Below are positions 24,639 through 33,672 of a DNA stretch of 63,770 nucleotides, piece by piece (the first letter of the stretch is position 1; the number at the start of each line of letters is the position of its first letter). Origin of the DNA: SVTX01 sp045542075 (GTDB lineage Bacteria; Bacillota; Clostridia; Oscillospirales; CAG-272); NCBI GenBank assembly GCA_045542075.1, contig JAZQKI010000046.1, positions 1 to 63,770 of the forward strand. Reading direction: 5' to 3'. A program made the translations under genes and the position numbers. The notes below the pieces were generated by a model. That model searched no databases. It had not been told where the DNA came from and was given only the letters and a program-made list of their open reading frames with translations.

Positions 24639-25133
24639 TCAATATCCGAAAACTCCCGAGAGAGAGTCATCGTTTTCTATCCAATCCGAAACCTTAATGA
24701 CTCTGTAATCGGTGTTGGTATCTCTTACGACCACTGTATCAATACCCGCGTTTATGATAAGTCGCTTGCACATCATACAGCTGCTCGTACCGTCGTAAAG
24801 ACTGTTATCCGCAGGATTTACGCACACCATGTAAAGCGTCGCGCCAAGCATTCTGTCTCTGGGCGCGGCAATTATTGCGTTAGCCTCAGCGTGGACCGAA
24901 CGGCAAAGCTCGTATCTCTCGCCCCTCGGAATACCCAGCTTGTCTCTCATACACATATTCATATCCGTGCAGTTCTGTCTGCCTCTCGGAGCTCCGTTGT
25001 AGCCCGTTGAGATAATAACGTCGTCCTTTACTATTATCGCGCCGAATTTGCGGCGGATACAGGTGCCTCGCTCCGCAACTGTGCGCGCGATGTCAAGATA
25101 ATAATTTTCCTTTGAAACTCTCTCAATAGACAT
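24639..25133 (-). CDS. dCMP deaminase (ComEB-type)
   Basis: Zinc-dependent cytidine/deoxycytidylate deaminase of 164 residues. The catalytic HAEANAI motif is at about 73-79 (Glu is the proton shuttle) and the second zinc pair SCMMC at about 104-108; the family usually has PCxxC, and Ser replaces Pro. It supplies dUMP for thymidylate synthesis. First gene of the comEB-rimI-tsaD operon with its own promoter. Confidence 0.88.
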   Translation of the reverse strand: MSIERVSKENYYLDIARTVAERGTCIRRKFGAIIVKDDVIISTGYNGAPRGRQNCTDMNMCMRDKLGIPRGERYELCRSVHAEANAIIAAPRDRMLGATLYMVCVNPADNSLYDGTSSCMMCKRLIINAGIDTVVVRDTNTDYRVIKVSDWIENDDSLSGVFGY

Positions 25134-25177
25134 AAAAAATACCTGCCTTTTCGATATAAAAAATAGTCATTCATTTT

Positions 25178-25206
25178 ATTATACATTATATAAACAAAAA
25201 AATCAA
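25178..25206 (-). promoter_or_regulatory. Sigma-A promoter of comEB-rimI-tsaD
   Basis: Minus strand TTGATT (25201-25206), 17-bp spacer, TATAAT (25178-25183). Confidence 0.7.
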
Positions 25207-25331
25207 GTATTTTATTTGAACAATAAAATTTTGTCGAAACGTGTACAAAAGTATTCGATTGCTGCATAAACTGATATTGAGAAATTTATTTTCAAAAGTA
25301 AATTTTTCAATACGGCTATGGCGAGGTAGAT

Positions 25332-25574
25332 ATGACAGATCATTCACGCTCTCTTTCGGGTGGCGGCTGTACGGCATACATCGGCTCTACAACGCTCGCA
25401 ATGAAGGCGCAAAGGGCACTTGCCGCCCAAGCCATAATGTCGTCCGTCACCAAGGTCAATTTTTCAAAAGCACGGCGCGGCTGCGCGTACGGCGTAAGCT
25501 TTGATTGCTCACAGCAGGCAAACGTCAAAGCTATTCTTGTGCGAGAAAACATACCCGTAAAAGAGTTTTTATAA
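25332..25574 (+). CDS. DUF3343 protein (putative sulfur/selenium carrier-like)
   Basis: The 80-residue protein matches DUF3343: a beta strand with YIGSTTLAMKAQRAL, a helix, then RRGCAYGVSFDCSQ and a last beta strand ending IPVKEFL. Conserved Cys at about 50 and 58. The family usually sits next to a cysteine-desulfurase-like gene, as here (53 bp before it), and is thought to accept sulfur or selenium. Ribosome site is weak (GCGAGG). Confidence 0.8.
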   Translation: MTDHSRSLSGGGCTAYIGSTTLAMKAQRALAAQAIMSSVTKVNFSKARRGCAYGVSFDCSQQANVKAILVRENIPVKEFL

Positions 25575-25627
25575 ATTTCACGCCTCGGGGCAACAGCCTC
25601 GGGGCGTATCACACAAAGGAGGCTTTT

Positions 25628-26779
25628 ATGAAAAACAAGCTTATATATCTTGACAACGCCGCCACCACCTTTCCAAAGCCGTCCCGTGTTTCTGGCGCGG
25701 TCGACGAATGCATACGAACCTTTTGCGGAAATTCATCGCGAGGCTTAAACCCCTTAGCGCTCAAAAGCGCGGAGAGGATATTTGAATGTCGTTGTCTGCT
25801 TGCGGATATGTTTGGCTGCCTGCCGGATAACGTGATCTTTACCTACAACACTACCTACGCTCTTAATATGGCTATCAAGGGGATTATGAAGGACGGCGGA
25901 CATATTCTCATCAGCAATATGGAGCATAATGCCACGCTTCGCCCCATAGCCAGCCTTCAGCGAGACGGACTGATCGAATATGACACCTTTGACGCGTACG
26001 GAAAAAGCGACACGGAGATAATTGAGGATATTGACCGACGTATTCGTCCCAACACACGCGCAATCTCTTGTCTGCACACATCAAACATCTGCTCCTATAC
26101 CCTGCCCATAGAAAAGATAGGCAAATACTGTCGCGACGCGGGACTTATATTTATATGCGACGGCGCGCAGTCAGGCGGACATATCCCGATAGATATGAAA
26201 AAATGCAATATTGATATTCTTTGTCTGCCTGCGCACAAGGGGCTTTACGGAATTCAGGGCTGCGGAATTATGCTGCTTGGCGAGAATATCTCCCCCCACA
26301 CGATTATTGAAGGAGGCAACGGGGTCAACTCCCTGGATTATTTTATGGGCGACAACTCCCCCGAAAAATATGAGGCGGGAACACTCTCCACCCCCGCAAT
26401 AGTAGGTCTTGGAGAGGGCTTGAGGTTCTTGAATTCCAAAAAGGCGGGCGAGGTACAGGCGCACAGTCAAAAGCTTTTTTGTCACGCCAAAAAGCTTCTT
26501 GAGCATATACCGGGTGTGACTATCCACGATACCACCCCCGGATCTGTTCTGCTCTTTAATATAAACGGAGTCCACTGCGACGAGGTAGGCGAGATCTTGT
26601 CGAAAAACAATGTCTGTGTCCGCACAGGGTATCACTGCGCTCCGCTTGCGCACAGAGCCCTTGGAACGTACGGCACGGGCGGAGTGAGGGTAAGCTTCGG
26701 CATATTCAATACTCTCTCTCACATTGAGGTCTTATCCTCGCTTACAGAGGATATTTCAGCCCGCAGAATGCGTGTATAA
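25628..26779 (+). CDS. Cysteine-desulfurase-family aminotransferase (class V)
   Basis: PLP enzyme of 383 residues. It starts at MKNKLIYLDNAATTFPKP (AAAGGAGG before). The PLP lysine is in CLPAHKGLYG near 205-214, and the active-site cysteine loop VRTGYHCAP near 330-338 is that of NifS/Csd proteins. Related Clostridial genes (am_tr_V-type) are always paired with DUF3343. It probably delivers sulfur or selenium; the substrate is not known. Confidence 0.88.
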   Translation: MKNKLIYLDNAATTFPKPSRVSGAVDECIRTFCGNSSRGLNPLALKSAERIFECRCLLADMFGCLPDNVIFTYNTTYALNMAIKGIMKDGGHILISNMEHNATLRPIASLQRDGLIEYDTFDAYGKSDTEIIEDIDRRIRPNTRAISCLHTSNICSYTLPIEKIGKYCRDAGLIFICDGAQSGGHIPIDMKKCNIDILCLPAHKGLYGIQGCGIMLLGENISPHTIIEGGNGVNSLDYFMGDNSPEKYEAGTLSTPAIVGLGEGLRFLNSKKAGEVQAHSQKLFCHAKKLLEHIPGVTIHDTTPGSVLLFNINGVHCDEVGEILSKNNVCVRTGYHCAPLAHRALGTYGTGGVRVSFGIFNTLSHIEVLSSLTEDISARRMRV

Positions 26780-26925
26780 AAAGTGAGAAAATGAGAGATT
26801 TCAGGAGATTTTAAGAAGAACAACGAGATTTTATATAGATAAACTCAAAAACCTGCGAACAGGTGCAAATGGTTGCAGATAATAATATTTTTTCGTGGTT
26901 TTTGTAATAAATTTTCAAAAGCCTA

Positions 26926-26954
26926 TTGCAATAAGTAAAATTTTATGTTAGAAT
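26926..26954 (+). promoter_or_regulatory. Promoter of potABCD
   Basis: TTGCAA (26926-26931), 17-bp spacer, TAGAAT (26949-26954). The distance to the potA start leaves a leader of about 250 nt. Confidence 0.6.
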
Positions 26955-27213
26955 GTAGAATGCTATCTATGTTTTTTTGGCAAGCAACCGAGAATTTTGT
27001 CAATAAAACACAGTGGCGATTGGAATGGCGACATTCAAAAATCCCCGCAAAACAGCTTGATTCTCAAGCCATGTTAGCAAAAAAATTTGCAATAATGGTT
27101 TGCTAAGAAAGATCTGCCACGGCATATCTTTTGACCCTCCGAAAATGCATCAAAAATTTCGGCTTGTGCCACAGGCAAAGCTAATTATTATTTTAAAGGA
27201 GTTTTTATGTGTA
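26955..27213 (+). promoter_or_regulatory. Long untranslated leader of potABCD
   Basis: No gene is visible in this stretch. It contains hairpins TTAGCAAA..TTTGCTAA (27074-27081 with 27099-27106), GATCTGCC..GGCATATC and CCGAAA..TTTCGG. An out-of-frame ATG with 10 codons lies between the ribosome site (27195-27201) and the potA start. No riboswitch class was recognised, but a leader this long on a polyamine operon may sense its ligand. Confidence 0.45.
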
Positions 27214-28338
27214 ATGGAAAAGGACGTCATAATCAGTCTTAAAGACATATCAAAAGCGTTTGATGGAGAAACTGTTCTCGACCACATTAATCTTGAAATT
27301 CACGACAAGGAATTCGTAACCTTTCTCGGTCCTTCGGGTTGCGGAAAAACCACAACTCTCCGTATAATAGGCGGATTTGAAACCCCCGATACGGGAGACG
27401 TATTTTTTGATGGAAAACGTATAAACGATCTTCCCCCCTACCAGCGCAACGTAAACACGGTATTTCAGAAATACGCGCTGTTCCCTCACCTGAACGTATA
27501 TGAAAACGTCGCATTCGGACTTCGTCTTAAAAAGACACCCGAGGAGCAGATAAAGGAAAAGGTACAGGAAATGCTTGCGATGGTCAACCTCAAGGGCTTT
27601 GAGCGTCGCCGCGTCACCACTCTCTCGGGCGGTCAGCAGCAGCGAGTTGCTATTGCGCGCGCTCTCATAAATCACCCCAAGGTGCTTTTGCTCGACGAGC
27701 CTCTCGGTGCTCTCGACTTAAAGCTCCGCAAGGATATGCAGAACGAGCTCAAGAGGATCCAGCGCCAGACGGGTATTACCTTTATTTACGTCACGCACGA
27801 CCAGGAGGAGGCCCTTTCTATGTCCGACGTCATCGTAGTTATGGCAGAGGGCAAGATACAGCAGATAGGCTCTCCCGTCGATATATATAACGAGCCCGAA
27901 AACGCATTCGTCGCAGACTTTATCGGTGAATCCAACATTCTTGACGGGATGATGCTCTCGGACTACAAGGTCAAATTCTCAGGACATATATTCGATTGTG
28001 TAGACGCGGGCTTTGATCGCCGCGAGCTTGTGGATATAGTAGTTCGTCCCGAGGACGTTGACGTAGTGTCCACGGATAAGGGAATGCTGACAGGCACCGT
28101 CTCGTCCGTAACATTCAAGGGCGATTATTACGAAATAATCGTTGACGTCGGCGGCTTTAAGTGGATGCTTGAAACGTCTGATTTCGTTGGTGTTGACGAG
28201 GTCATCGGTCTCCATATCGAGCCCGAGGCAATACACGTCATGAAAAAATCCGAGTATTCGGGTACATTTGGTGACTACTCCACCTTCAGTGACGAAATAG
28301 AGCATCTCGGAGATCTCGAAGAGGAGGACGGGGAATGA
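27214..28338 (+). CDS. potA: Spermidine/putrescine ABC transporter ATPase PotA
   Basis: The 374-residue protein starts at MEKDVIISLKDISKAFDG. Walker A GPSGCGKTT is at about 39-47, the Q-loop near FQKYALFPHL, the signature LSGGQQQRVAIARAL at about 136-150, Walker B LLLDEP and the TOBE domain in the last third. The start codon follows AAAGGAG by 12-13 bases, a long spacing. First gene of four overlapping genes, which transport putrescine or spermidine. Confidence 0.95.
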   Translation: MEKDVIISLKDISKAFDGETVLDHINLEIHDKEFVTFLGPSGCGKTTTLRIIGGFETPDTGDVFFDGKRINDLPPYQRNVNTVFQKYALFPHLNVYENVAFGLRLKKTPEEQIKEKVQEMLAMVNLKGFERRRVTTLSGGQQQRVAIARALINHPKVLLLDEPLGALDLKLRKDMQNELKRIQRQTGITFIYVTHDQEEALSMSDVIVVMAEGKIQQIGSPVDIYNEPENAFVADFIGESNILDGMMLSDYKVKFSGHIFDCVDAGFDRRELVDIVVRPEDVDVVSTDKGMLTGTVSSVTFKGDYYEIIVDVGGFKWMLETSDFVGVDEVIGLHIEPEAIHVMKKSEYSGTFGDYSTFSDEIEHLGDLEEEDGE

Positions 28339-29174
28339 GAAAAAATTCGGTCTTTCAAAAATTAGTCGCAGTACCGCATATAGTATGGGTGATAATGTTT
28401 ATCGCCGCGCCTATGCTGTTCGTGCTTTATTTTGCTCTGACCGATGCAGAAGGTAGATTTTCTCTTTCCAACATAACAGAGCTATCTAAGTACGGCAACG
28501 TATTTGTTCTCTCTATAGCATTTGCTCTGATAGCGACCGTAATATGTCTTATTATAGGTTACCCGCTTGCATATTTTATGTCCAAGCAATCCGAGCGCGC
28601 TCAAAAAATACTTATGGTACTCGTAATGCTACCCATGTGGTGCAATCTTCTTATTCGTACGTACGCGCTTATGGCGCTTCTCGATAACGGCGGTCTGCTC
28701 AATTCCCTGCTTGAGAAAATAGGACTTGAAAAGCTGCCTATCGTCGGCACGAATTTTGGCGTAATTCTTGGTATGGTATACGACTTTTTGCCGTATATGG
28801 TGCTGCCGATATTTACGTCAATGACAAAGCTGGACAAGCGTTATATCGAGGCGTCGCACGACCTCGGCTGTAACAGCTGGCAAACCATGACAAAAGTCAT
28901 AATGCCTCTGACTGTCTCGGGCGTTGTGTCGGGAATAACTATGGTATTCGTTCCCTCCATAAGCACGTTCTATATTTCCCAGAAGCTCGGCGCGGGTAAG
29001 ATCGACCTTGTCGGCGATACCATCGAGCGACTTTTCCAGAACACCTCCACATACGGCGTTGGCGCGGCTATGTCGCTGGTAATGATGATACTCATCATAC
29101 TTTCCATCGGTATTATGAACCGCTTCACCGACGATGACGAGGATATGGCAAAGAGAGGAGGTATCTTCAAATGA
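28335..29174 (+). CDS. potB: Spermidine/putrescine ABC transporter permease PotB
   Basis: Six-helix permease of 279 residues with the EAA loop IEASHDLGCNSWQTMTKVIMP near 175-195, which contacts PotA. The start overlaps potA by four bases. The end is acidic. Confidence 0.93.
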   Translation: MRKNSVFQKLVAVPHIVWVIMFIAAPMLFVLYFALTDAEGRFSLSNITELSKYGNVFVLSIAFALIATVICLIIGYPLAYFMSKQSERAQKILMVLVMLPMWCNLLIRTYALMALLDNGGLLNSLLEKIGLEKLPIVGTNFGVILGMVYDFLPYMVLPIFTSMTKLDKRYIEASHDLGCNSWQTMTKVIMPLTVSGVVSGITMVFVPSISTFYISQKLGAGKIDLVGDTIERLFQNTSTYGVGAAMSLVMMILIILSIGIMNRFTDDDEDMAKRGGIFK

Positions 29175-29971
29175 AATTCCTCTCGAGATTCTATATCGGA
29201 ATAATATTTTTCCTTCTTTACATACCCATTGCGGTGCTTATAATCTTCTCGTTTAACGAGTCCGGCTCGCTCTCCGAATTCTCGGGCTTCTCACTTATGT
29301 GGTACAAGGAGCTTTTTGCGGACCAAGAAGCGTTTACATCTCTTATGAATTCGCTTATTCTGGCGGTATCCTCCGCGGTAATCGCGACTGTAATAGGCAC
29401 GTTTGGCGCTCTTGGGCTTCACCGCATGCGCTCAAGATATGTCAAGGGCGCGATAAACACCATAACAAACATTCCCATGATGAACCCCGATATAGTCACG
29501 GGTGTTTCAATGATGCTTTTGTTCGTTGCGGTGGCGACTATAATAAAATCACAGAGCTTCTTTGGATTTGGCACTATGCTTATCGCACACGTCACCTTCA
29601 GCATTCCCTACGTTATGCTCTCGGTAATGCCGCGATTCAAGCAGCTTGACAAATCACTCTCCGAGGCGGCTCAGGACCTCGGCTGCACATCCGCAAAGGC
29701 ATTCTTCAAGGTTGAGCTTCCCCAGATCATCCCGGGTATCATTTCAGGTCTTATGCTTGGCTTTACAATGTCTCTTGACGACTTCGTAATAAGCCATTTC
29801 GTCAGCTCTCCTGATTTCCAGACACTTCCCCTTTACGTATATAACCAGACCGCGCACAACGTAAAATTCAGTATGTACGCACTGTCCTCCCTTATTGTGG
29901 CGATAATTCTTGTGATACTTATCGTGGTGAATTTCGCCGGCGGCAAGAACAAACGGGAGGTGAAAAAATGA
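29171..29971 (+). CDS. potC: Spermidine/putrescine ABC transporter permease PotC
   Basis: Six-helix permease of 266 residues with the EAA loop SEAAQDLGCTSAKAFFKVELP near 159-179. Overlaps potB and potD by four bases each, so translation is coupled. Pairs with PotB. Confidence 0.93.
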   Translation: MKFLSRFYIGIIFFLLYIPIAVLIIFSFNESGSLSEFSGFSLMWYKELFADQEAFTSLMNSLILAVSSAVIATVIGTFGALGLHRMRSRYVKGAINTITNIPMMNPDIVTGVSMMLLFVAVATIIKSQSFFGFGTMLIAHVTFSIPYVMLSVMPRFKQLDKSLSEAAQDLGCTSAKAFFKVELPQIIPGIISGLMLGFTMSLDDFVISHFVSSPDFQTLPLYVYNQTAHNVKFSMYALSSLIVAIILVILIVVNFAGGKNKREVKK

Positions 29972-31218
29972 AAAGAATAGCATCCATTATTCTTATTCTC
30001 ACGCTCCTTCTGACTTTGTGCTTCCCCCTTGCATCCTGCACTCCTGAAAATATCGAAGGAGATAACGGTGCCGTCACACTTTACGTATATAACTGGGGAG
30101 AATACATCTCCGACGGCAGCGAGGGTACGCTTGACGTAAACTCACTGTTCGAGGATTGGTATTTTGAAACCTACGGTCAGCGTGTAAAGGTCAATTATTC
30201 CACCTATTCAAGCAATGAGTCAATGTACGCTAAAATCTCCTCGGGATCTGTGAGCTACGACGTTATAGTCCCCTCTGACTATATGATAGAGCGTATGATA
30301 AAAGAGGATCTTTTAGCTCCTCTTGATTACAGCAACATTCCCAACGCGCAGAACATTCTGCCCGAATTTCAGAATTCCGACTATGACCCCGACTCCGACA
30401 AGGACGGATATAACGACTACTCCGTTCCCTACCTTTACGGTATGATAGGTATTATCTATAATACCACTATGGTAGATGAGGCGGACCTCGGCTCGTGGGA
30501 TCTGATGTGGAATGACAAATATGCGGGTAATATTTTGCAGTTTAACAATTCTCGCGACGCCTTCGGCGCGGCGCAGTATTCTATGGGTGACGTTAACCTT
30601 GTAAACTCGGACAACGAGGAAGATTGGCGCGCGGCTCTTGAAAAGCTCAAGGCGCAGAAGCCAATACTTCAGGGCTACGTCATGGACGAGATATACAACA
30701 AAATGGAGAACGGCTCTGCCGCTATTGCCGCGTATTACGCGGGTGACTTCATGGCGATGTATGAGAATAACAACGACCTCGACTTCTTCTACCCCGAGGA
30801 AGGCACGAATCTTTACGTTGACGCTATGTGTGTTCCTAAGTCCAGCCAAAACAAGACAATAGCGGAGCGATATATCAATTTTATGCTCTCCGAGGTGCCC
30901 GCGGTAGCAAACGCGGAATATACCTATTACGCATCTCCCAACCGTGCGGTTCGTGAGAATGAGGAATATATAGAGTATATGAACGAGATAAAAGAGGGCG
31001 GATATGAACTTATGTACGACACAGACGCTATCCCCACCTCGTCCTACCGCAATCTCAGCGGAGAAAAGCTGCTTCTCATAAATACGCTTTGGGAGGAATT
31101 AAAATCCGACATCAGCGTCAGCGCGGGAATATACGTCATCTGCGGCGTAATAGTCGCAACCCTCGCGGGATTTGGCATATTCTTCGCGGTGAGAAAAAAG
31201 AAACGTGATATTTACTAA
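29968..31218 (+). CDS. potD: Spermidine/putrescine-binding lipoprotein PotD with C-terminal membrane anchor
   Basis: The 416-residue protein starts with a lipoprotein signal (LILTLLLTLCFPLASC, lipobox LASC). The binding domain contains VYNWGEYI and the region PSDYMIERM typical of PotD/PotF. Unusually, the last 30 residues form a second membrane segment (about 384-407, YVICGVIVATLAGFGIFFAV) followed by basic KKKR. PotD normally ends without a helix. A double anchor near the permease is the simplest reading. Confidence 0.9.
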   Translation: MKRIASIILILTLLLTLCFPLASCTPENIEGDNGAVTLYVYNWGEYISDGSEGTLDVNSLFEDWYFETYGQRVKVNYSTYSSNESMYAKISSGSVSYDVIVPSDYMIERMIKEDLLAPLDYSNIPNAQNILPEFQNSDYDPDSDKDGYNDYSVPYLYGMIGIIYNTTMVDEADLGSWDLMWNDKYAGNILQFNNSRDAFGAAQYSMGDVNLVNSDNEEDWRAALEKLKAQKPILQGYVMDEIYNKMENGSAAIAAYYAGDFMAMYENNNDLDFFYPEEGTNLYVDAMCVPKSSQNKTIAERYINFMLSEVPAVANAEYTYYASPNRAVRENEEYIEYMNEIKEGGYELMYDTDAIPTSSYRNLSGEKLLLINTLWEELKSDISVSAGIYVICGVIVATLAGFGIFFAVRKKKRDIY

Positions 31219-31221
31219 CAT

Positions 31222-31253
31222 AAAACAGGCACACTTGACGTGTGCCTGTTTTT
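31222..31253 (+). terminator. Bidirectional terminator after potD
   Basis: AAAACAGGCACAC (31222-31234) and GTGTGCCTGTTTT (31240-31252), loop TTGAC. It also ends alaX on the other strand. Confidence 0.9.
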
Positions 31254-31254
31254 C

Positions 31255-32412
31255 TTATTCAAAATATTTTTCAATTACTTCCCTTTTTGCCTTGCAGCTG
31301 CCCGTAAGCATTTCGGACGATCCGCCGCCGCGACCGTTAAGGGCTGTATTTATGTCTTTTGCGAGGGGCTTGAGATCAATTTTGCGGCTCATTATGATGT
31401 ATTTGTACCCGTCCTCGTCATTTCCGCAGAAAACTCCGCAGATACCGCCGCACTTTTTGACTGCCTCGTTAGCGAAATGCCGTGCAGCCGTCATATCCCC
31501 GCCGTCTTCAAAGACACAGATGTTTCCGTCCGTCTCGGCAAGCTCTGCGAGCTTGTAAGTCTGAAGCTCGCGTTTCAATGCGGCAATTTTTGCCTTTTGT
31601 GCTTCTATTTCCGATATCAGTCTGTCAACGCCCTGTGTGACCTCATCCTGTTTTGATGAAATTTTAGTCGAGATCGCGTATATCTGACCGTATCTTTTGC
31701 CGTAGTCACAGAGCGCGTCAAGACCGCATAGCGCGTTCAGTCTCACGCCTCCCTTATAACGCATAAAATCAAGAATTTTTATAATCCCGACCTCGCCTGT
31801 ATTTTCAACGTGTGGCGCGCAGCACGCGCACATATCAACGTCGCCTATCTGTACTATCCGCACGTTCTCGGTCAACTCAAGCTTTGAGCGGTAATTGAGT
31901 CCCTCAAGCTCGCTCTGCTCGGGATAATACGCCTTGACGGGCATACAGCGGATAACTATTCCGTTAGCTAAAAGCTCAATCTCGTCAAGCTGCTCACGTG
32001 TCAGCTCACCGTTGAAATCTATTGTCATATACTCCGAGTTGAGATGAAACCCCACGTTGTCGTAGCCGTAGAGCTTATGCACTATTCCAGATATTATATG
32101 CTCGCCCGTGTGGTTCTGCATTTTGCGGAATCTTTCGCCGTAGGCTATCTCGCCCTCAACCTCGTCACCGACTTTCAGCGGCTTGTCGCACTCGTGGTAA
32201 ATTATTCCCTTCTTTTCATACACGTAGCTCACACAAGCTCCGCCAAGTGTACCCGTATCCGACGTCTGTCCGCCCTCCTCGGGAAAGAAAAGCGTTCCGT
32301 CGAGCACGACGGTGTATTTGCCGTTGTTTTCTGCACACGACAACACGATCGCTGAAAATTTATATGCCTTTGAGTCCTCGTCAAATAATCTGTGTGTTCT
32401 GTTAATATCCAT
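31255..32412 (-). CDS. Alanyl-tRNA editing protein AlaX-L
   Basis: The 385-residue protein resembles the editing and C-terminal DHHA1 domains of alanyl-tRNA synthetase without the synthetase part. Zinc and catalytic motifs are HTGEH (about 99-103) and CACCAPHVENTGE (about 195-207); the DHHA1 GRGGGSSEMLTGS is near 357-369. It removes Ser or Gly wrongly attached to tRNA-Ala. A coiled helix lies between the domains. Own short leader. Confidence 0.9.
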   Translation of the reverse strand: MDINRTHRLFDEDSKAYKFSAIVLSCAENNGKYTVVLDGTLFFPEEGGQTSDTGTLGGACVSYVYEKKGIIYHECDKPLKVGDEVEGEIAYGERFRKMQNHTGEHIISGIVHKLYGYDNVGFHLNSEYMTIDFNGELTREQLDEIELLANGIVIRCMPVKAYYPEQSELEGLNYRSKLELTENVRIVQIGDVDMCACCAPHVENTGEVGIIKILDFMRYKGGVRLNALCGLDALCDYGKRYGQIYAISTKISSKQDEVTQGVDRLISEIEAQKAKIAALKRELQTYKLAELAETDGNICVFEDGGDMTAARHFANEAVKKCGGICGVFCGNDEDGYKYIIMSRKIDLKPLAKDINTALNGRGGGSSEMLTGSCKAKREVIEKYFE

Positions 32413-32515
32413 TTAAGGTCTCTCCAATTTCCCGGTGGGAGCAAGCCCCCGCCCTACTATGCTATAATTATAATACAAATCCTCTTATCTTTCAAGAAAA
32501 ATTTGAAATTTTGTA

Positions 32516-32544
32516 TTGAAAGATAAAAACTTCTGTGATATAAT
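32516..32544 (+). promoter_or_regulatory. Sigma-A promoter of ilvE
   Basis: TTGAAA (32516-32521), 17-bp spacer ending TGTGA, TATAAT (32539-32544). Confidence 0.8.
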
Positions 32545-32609
32545 TACTTTATTAAATTAAATTACTGCCCCAAGCGACAGAATTTATATCAAAAAATTGG
32601 AGGCAAACC

Positions 32610-33632
32610 ATGGAAAAGAAAAACATTCAATGGGATAGCATCGGTTTCGGCTACATTCAGACCGATAAAAGATATGTTTCATACTACCGCGACGGCAAGT
32701 GGGACAACGGAGCGCTTGTTGACGACGCAAGCATAACTCTCAACGAGTGCGCATGCGTATTCCAGTACGCGCAGACCTGCTTTGAGGGACTCAAGGCGTA
32801 CACCACAAAGGACGGCAAGATAGTTGCCTTCCGCCCAGACCTTAACGCGCAGAGAATGATAGAATCCTGCAATCAGCTCAAGATGCCTGCGCTTCCCGCA
32901 GAGCAGTTCATTGACGCGGTAAAGCAGGTAGTCGCGGCAAACGCGGCGTATGTTCCCCCCTACGGCTCGGGTGCAACACTTTATCTCCGTCCATTTATGA
33001 TGGGTACTAACTCGGTTATCGGTGTAAAGCCCGCAACAGAATATCAGTTCAGAATTTTTGCAACTCCCGTAGGTCCTTATTTCAAGGGCGGTGTGCGTCC
33101 CCTGACTGTTCGCATCTCCGACCTTGACAGAGCCGCGCCTCACGGCACGGGTCACATCAAGGCGGGACTTAACTACGCTATGAGCCTTTACAATATTGTT
33201 GACGCGCACGAGCAGGGCTACGACGAGAACATATATCTCGACCCCCAGACCCGCACAAAGCTTGAGGAAACGGGCGGCGCAAACATCATTCTCATCAAGG
33301 GCAACACACTCGTCACGCCCAAGTCGAACAGCATTCTTCCCTCTATCACACGCCGTTCCCTCCTTTACGTTGCAAAGGAATATCTCGGCATGGAGGTTGA
33401 GGAGCGCGAGGTTTATCTCTCCGAGCTTTCGGACTTTGAGGAGTGCGGACTCTGCGGCACAGCGGCAGTTATCTCGCCCGTCGGCAAGATCGTTGACCAC
33501 GGAAAAGAGATCTGCTTCCCCTCGGGCATGACCGATATGGGAGCAAAGACAAAGAAGCTTTACGAAACCCTCACAGGCATTCAGATGGGTAGCATTCCCG
33601 CGCCCGAGGGCTGGATCTGCGAGATTATGTAA
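32610..33632 (+). CDS. ilvE: Branched-chain amino acid aminotransferase
   Basis: Class IV PLP aminotransferase of 340 residues. The PLP lysine is in HIKAGLNYA near residue 184 and the family's NIILIK and EECGLCGTAAVISPV regions are present. It catalyses the last step of Leu, Ile and Val synthesis. No T-box leader was seen; the leader is short. Ribosome site TTGGAGG. Confidence 0.93.
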   Translation: MEKKNIQWDSIGFGYIQTDKRYVSYYRDGKWDNGALVDDASITLNECACVFQYAQTCFEGLKAYTTKDGKIVAFRPDLNAQRMIESCNQLKMPALPAEQFIDAVKQVVAANAAYVPPYGSGATLYLRPFMMGTNSVIGVKPATEYQFRIFATPVGPYFKGGVRPLTVRISDLDRAAPHGTGHIKAGLNYAMSLYNIVDAHEQGYDENIYLDPQTRTKLEETGGANIILIKGNTLVTPKSNSILPSITRRSLLYVAKEYLGMEVEEREVYLSELSDFEECGLCGTAAVISPVGKIVDHGKEICFPSGMTDMGAKTKKLYETLTGIQMGSIPAPEGWICEIM

Positions 33633-33640
33633 TTACAATC

Positions 33641-33669
33641 AAAAAGAGCGTGCTATGCACGCTCTTTTT
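33641..33669 (+). terminator. Bidirectional terminator between ilvE and the nucleotidyltransferase gene
   Basis: AAAAAGAGCGTGC and GCACGCTCTTTTT with loop TAT. Confidence 0.9.
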
Positions 33670-33672
33670 GTA

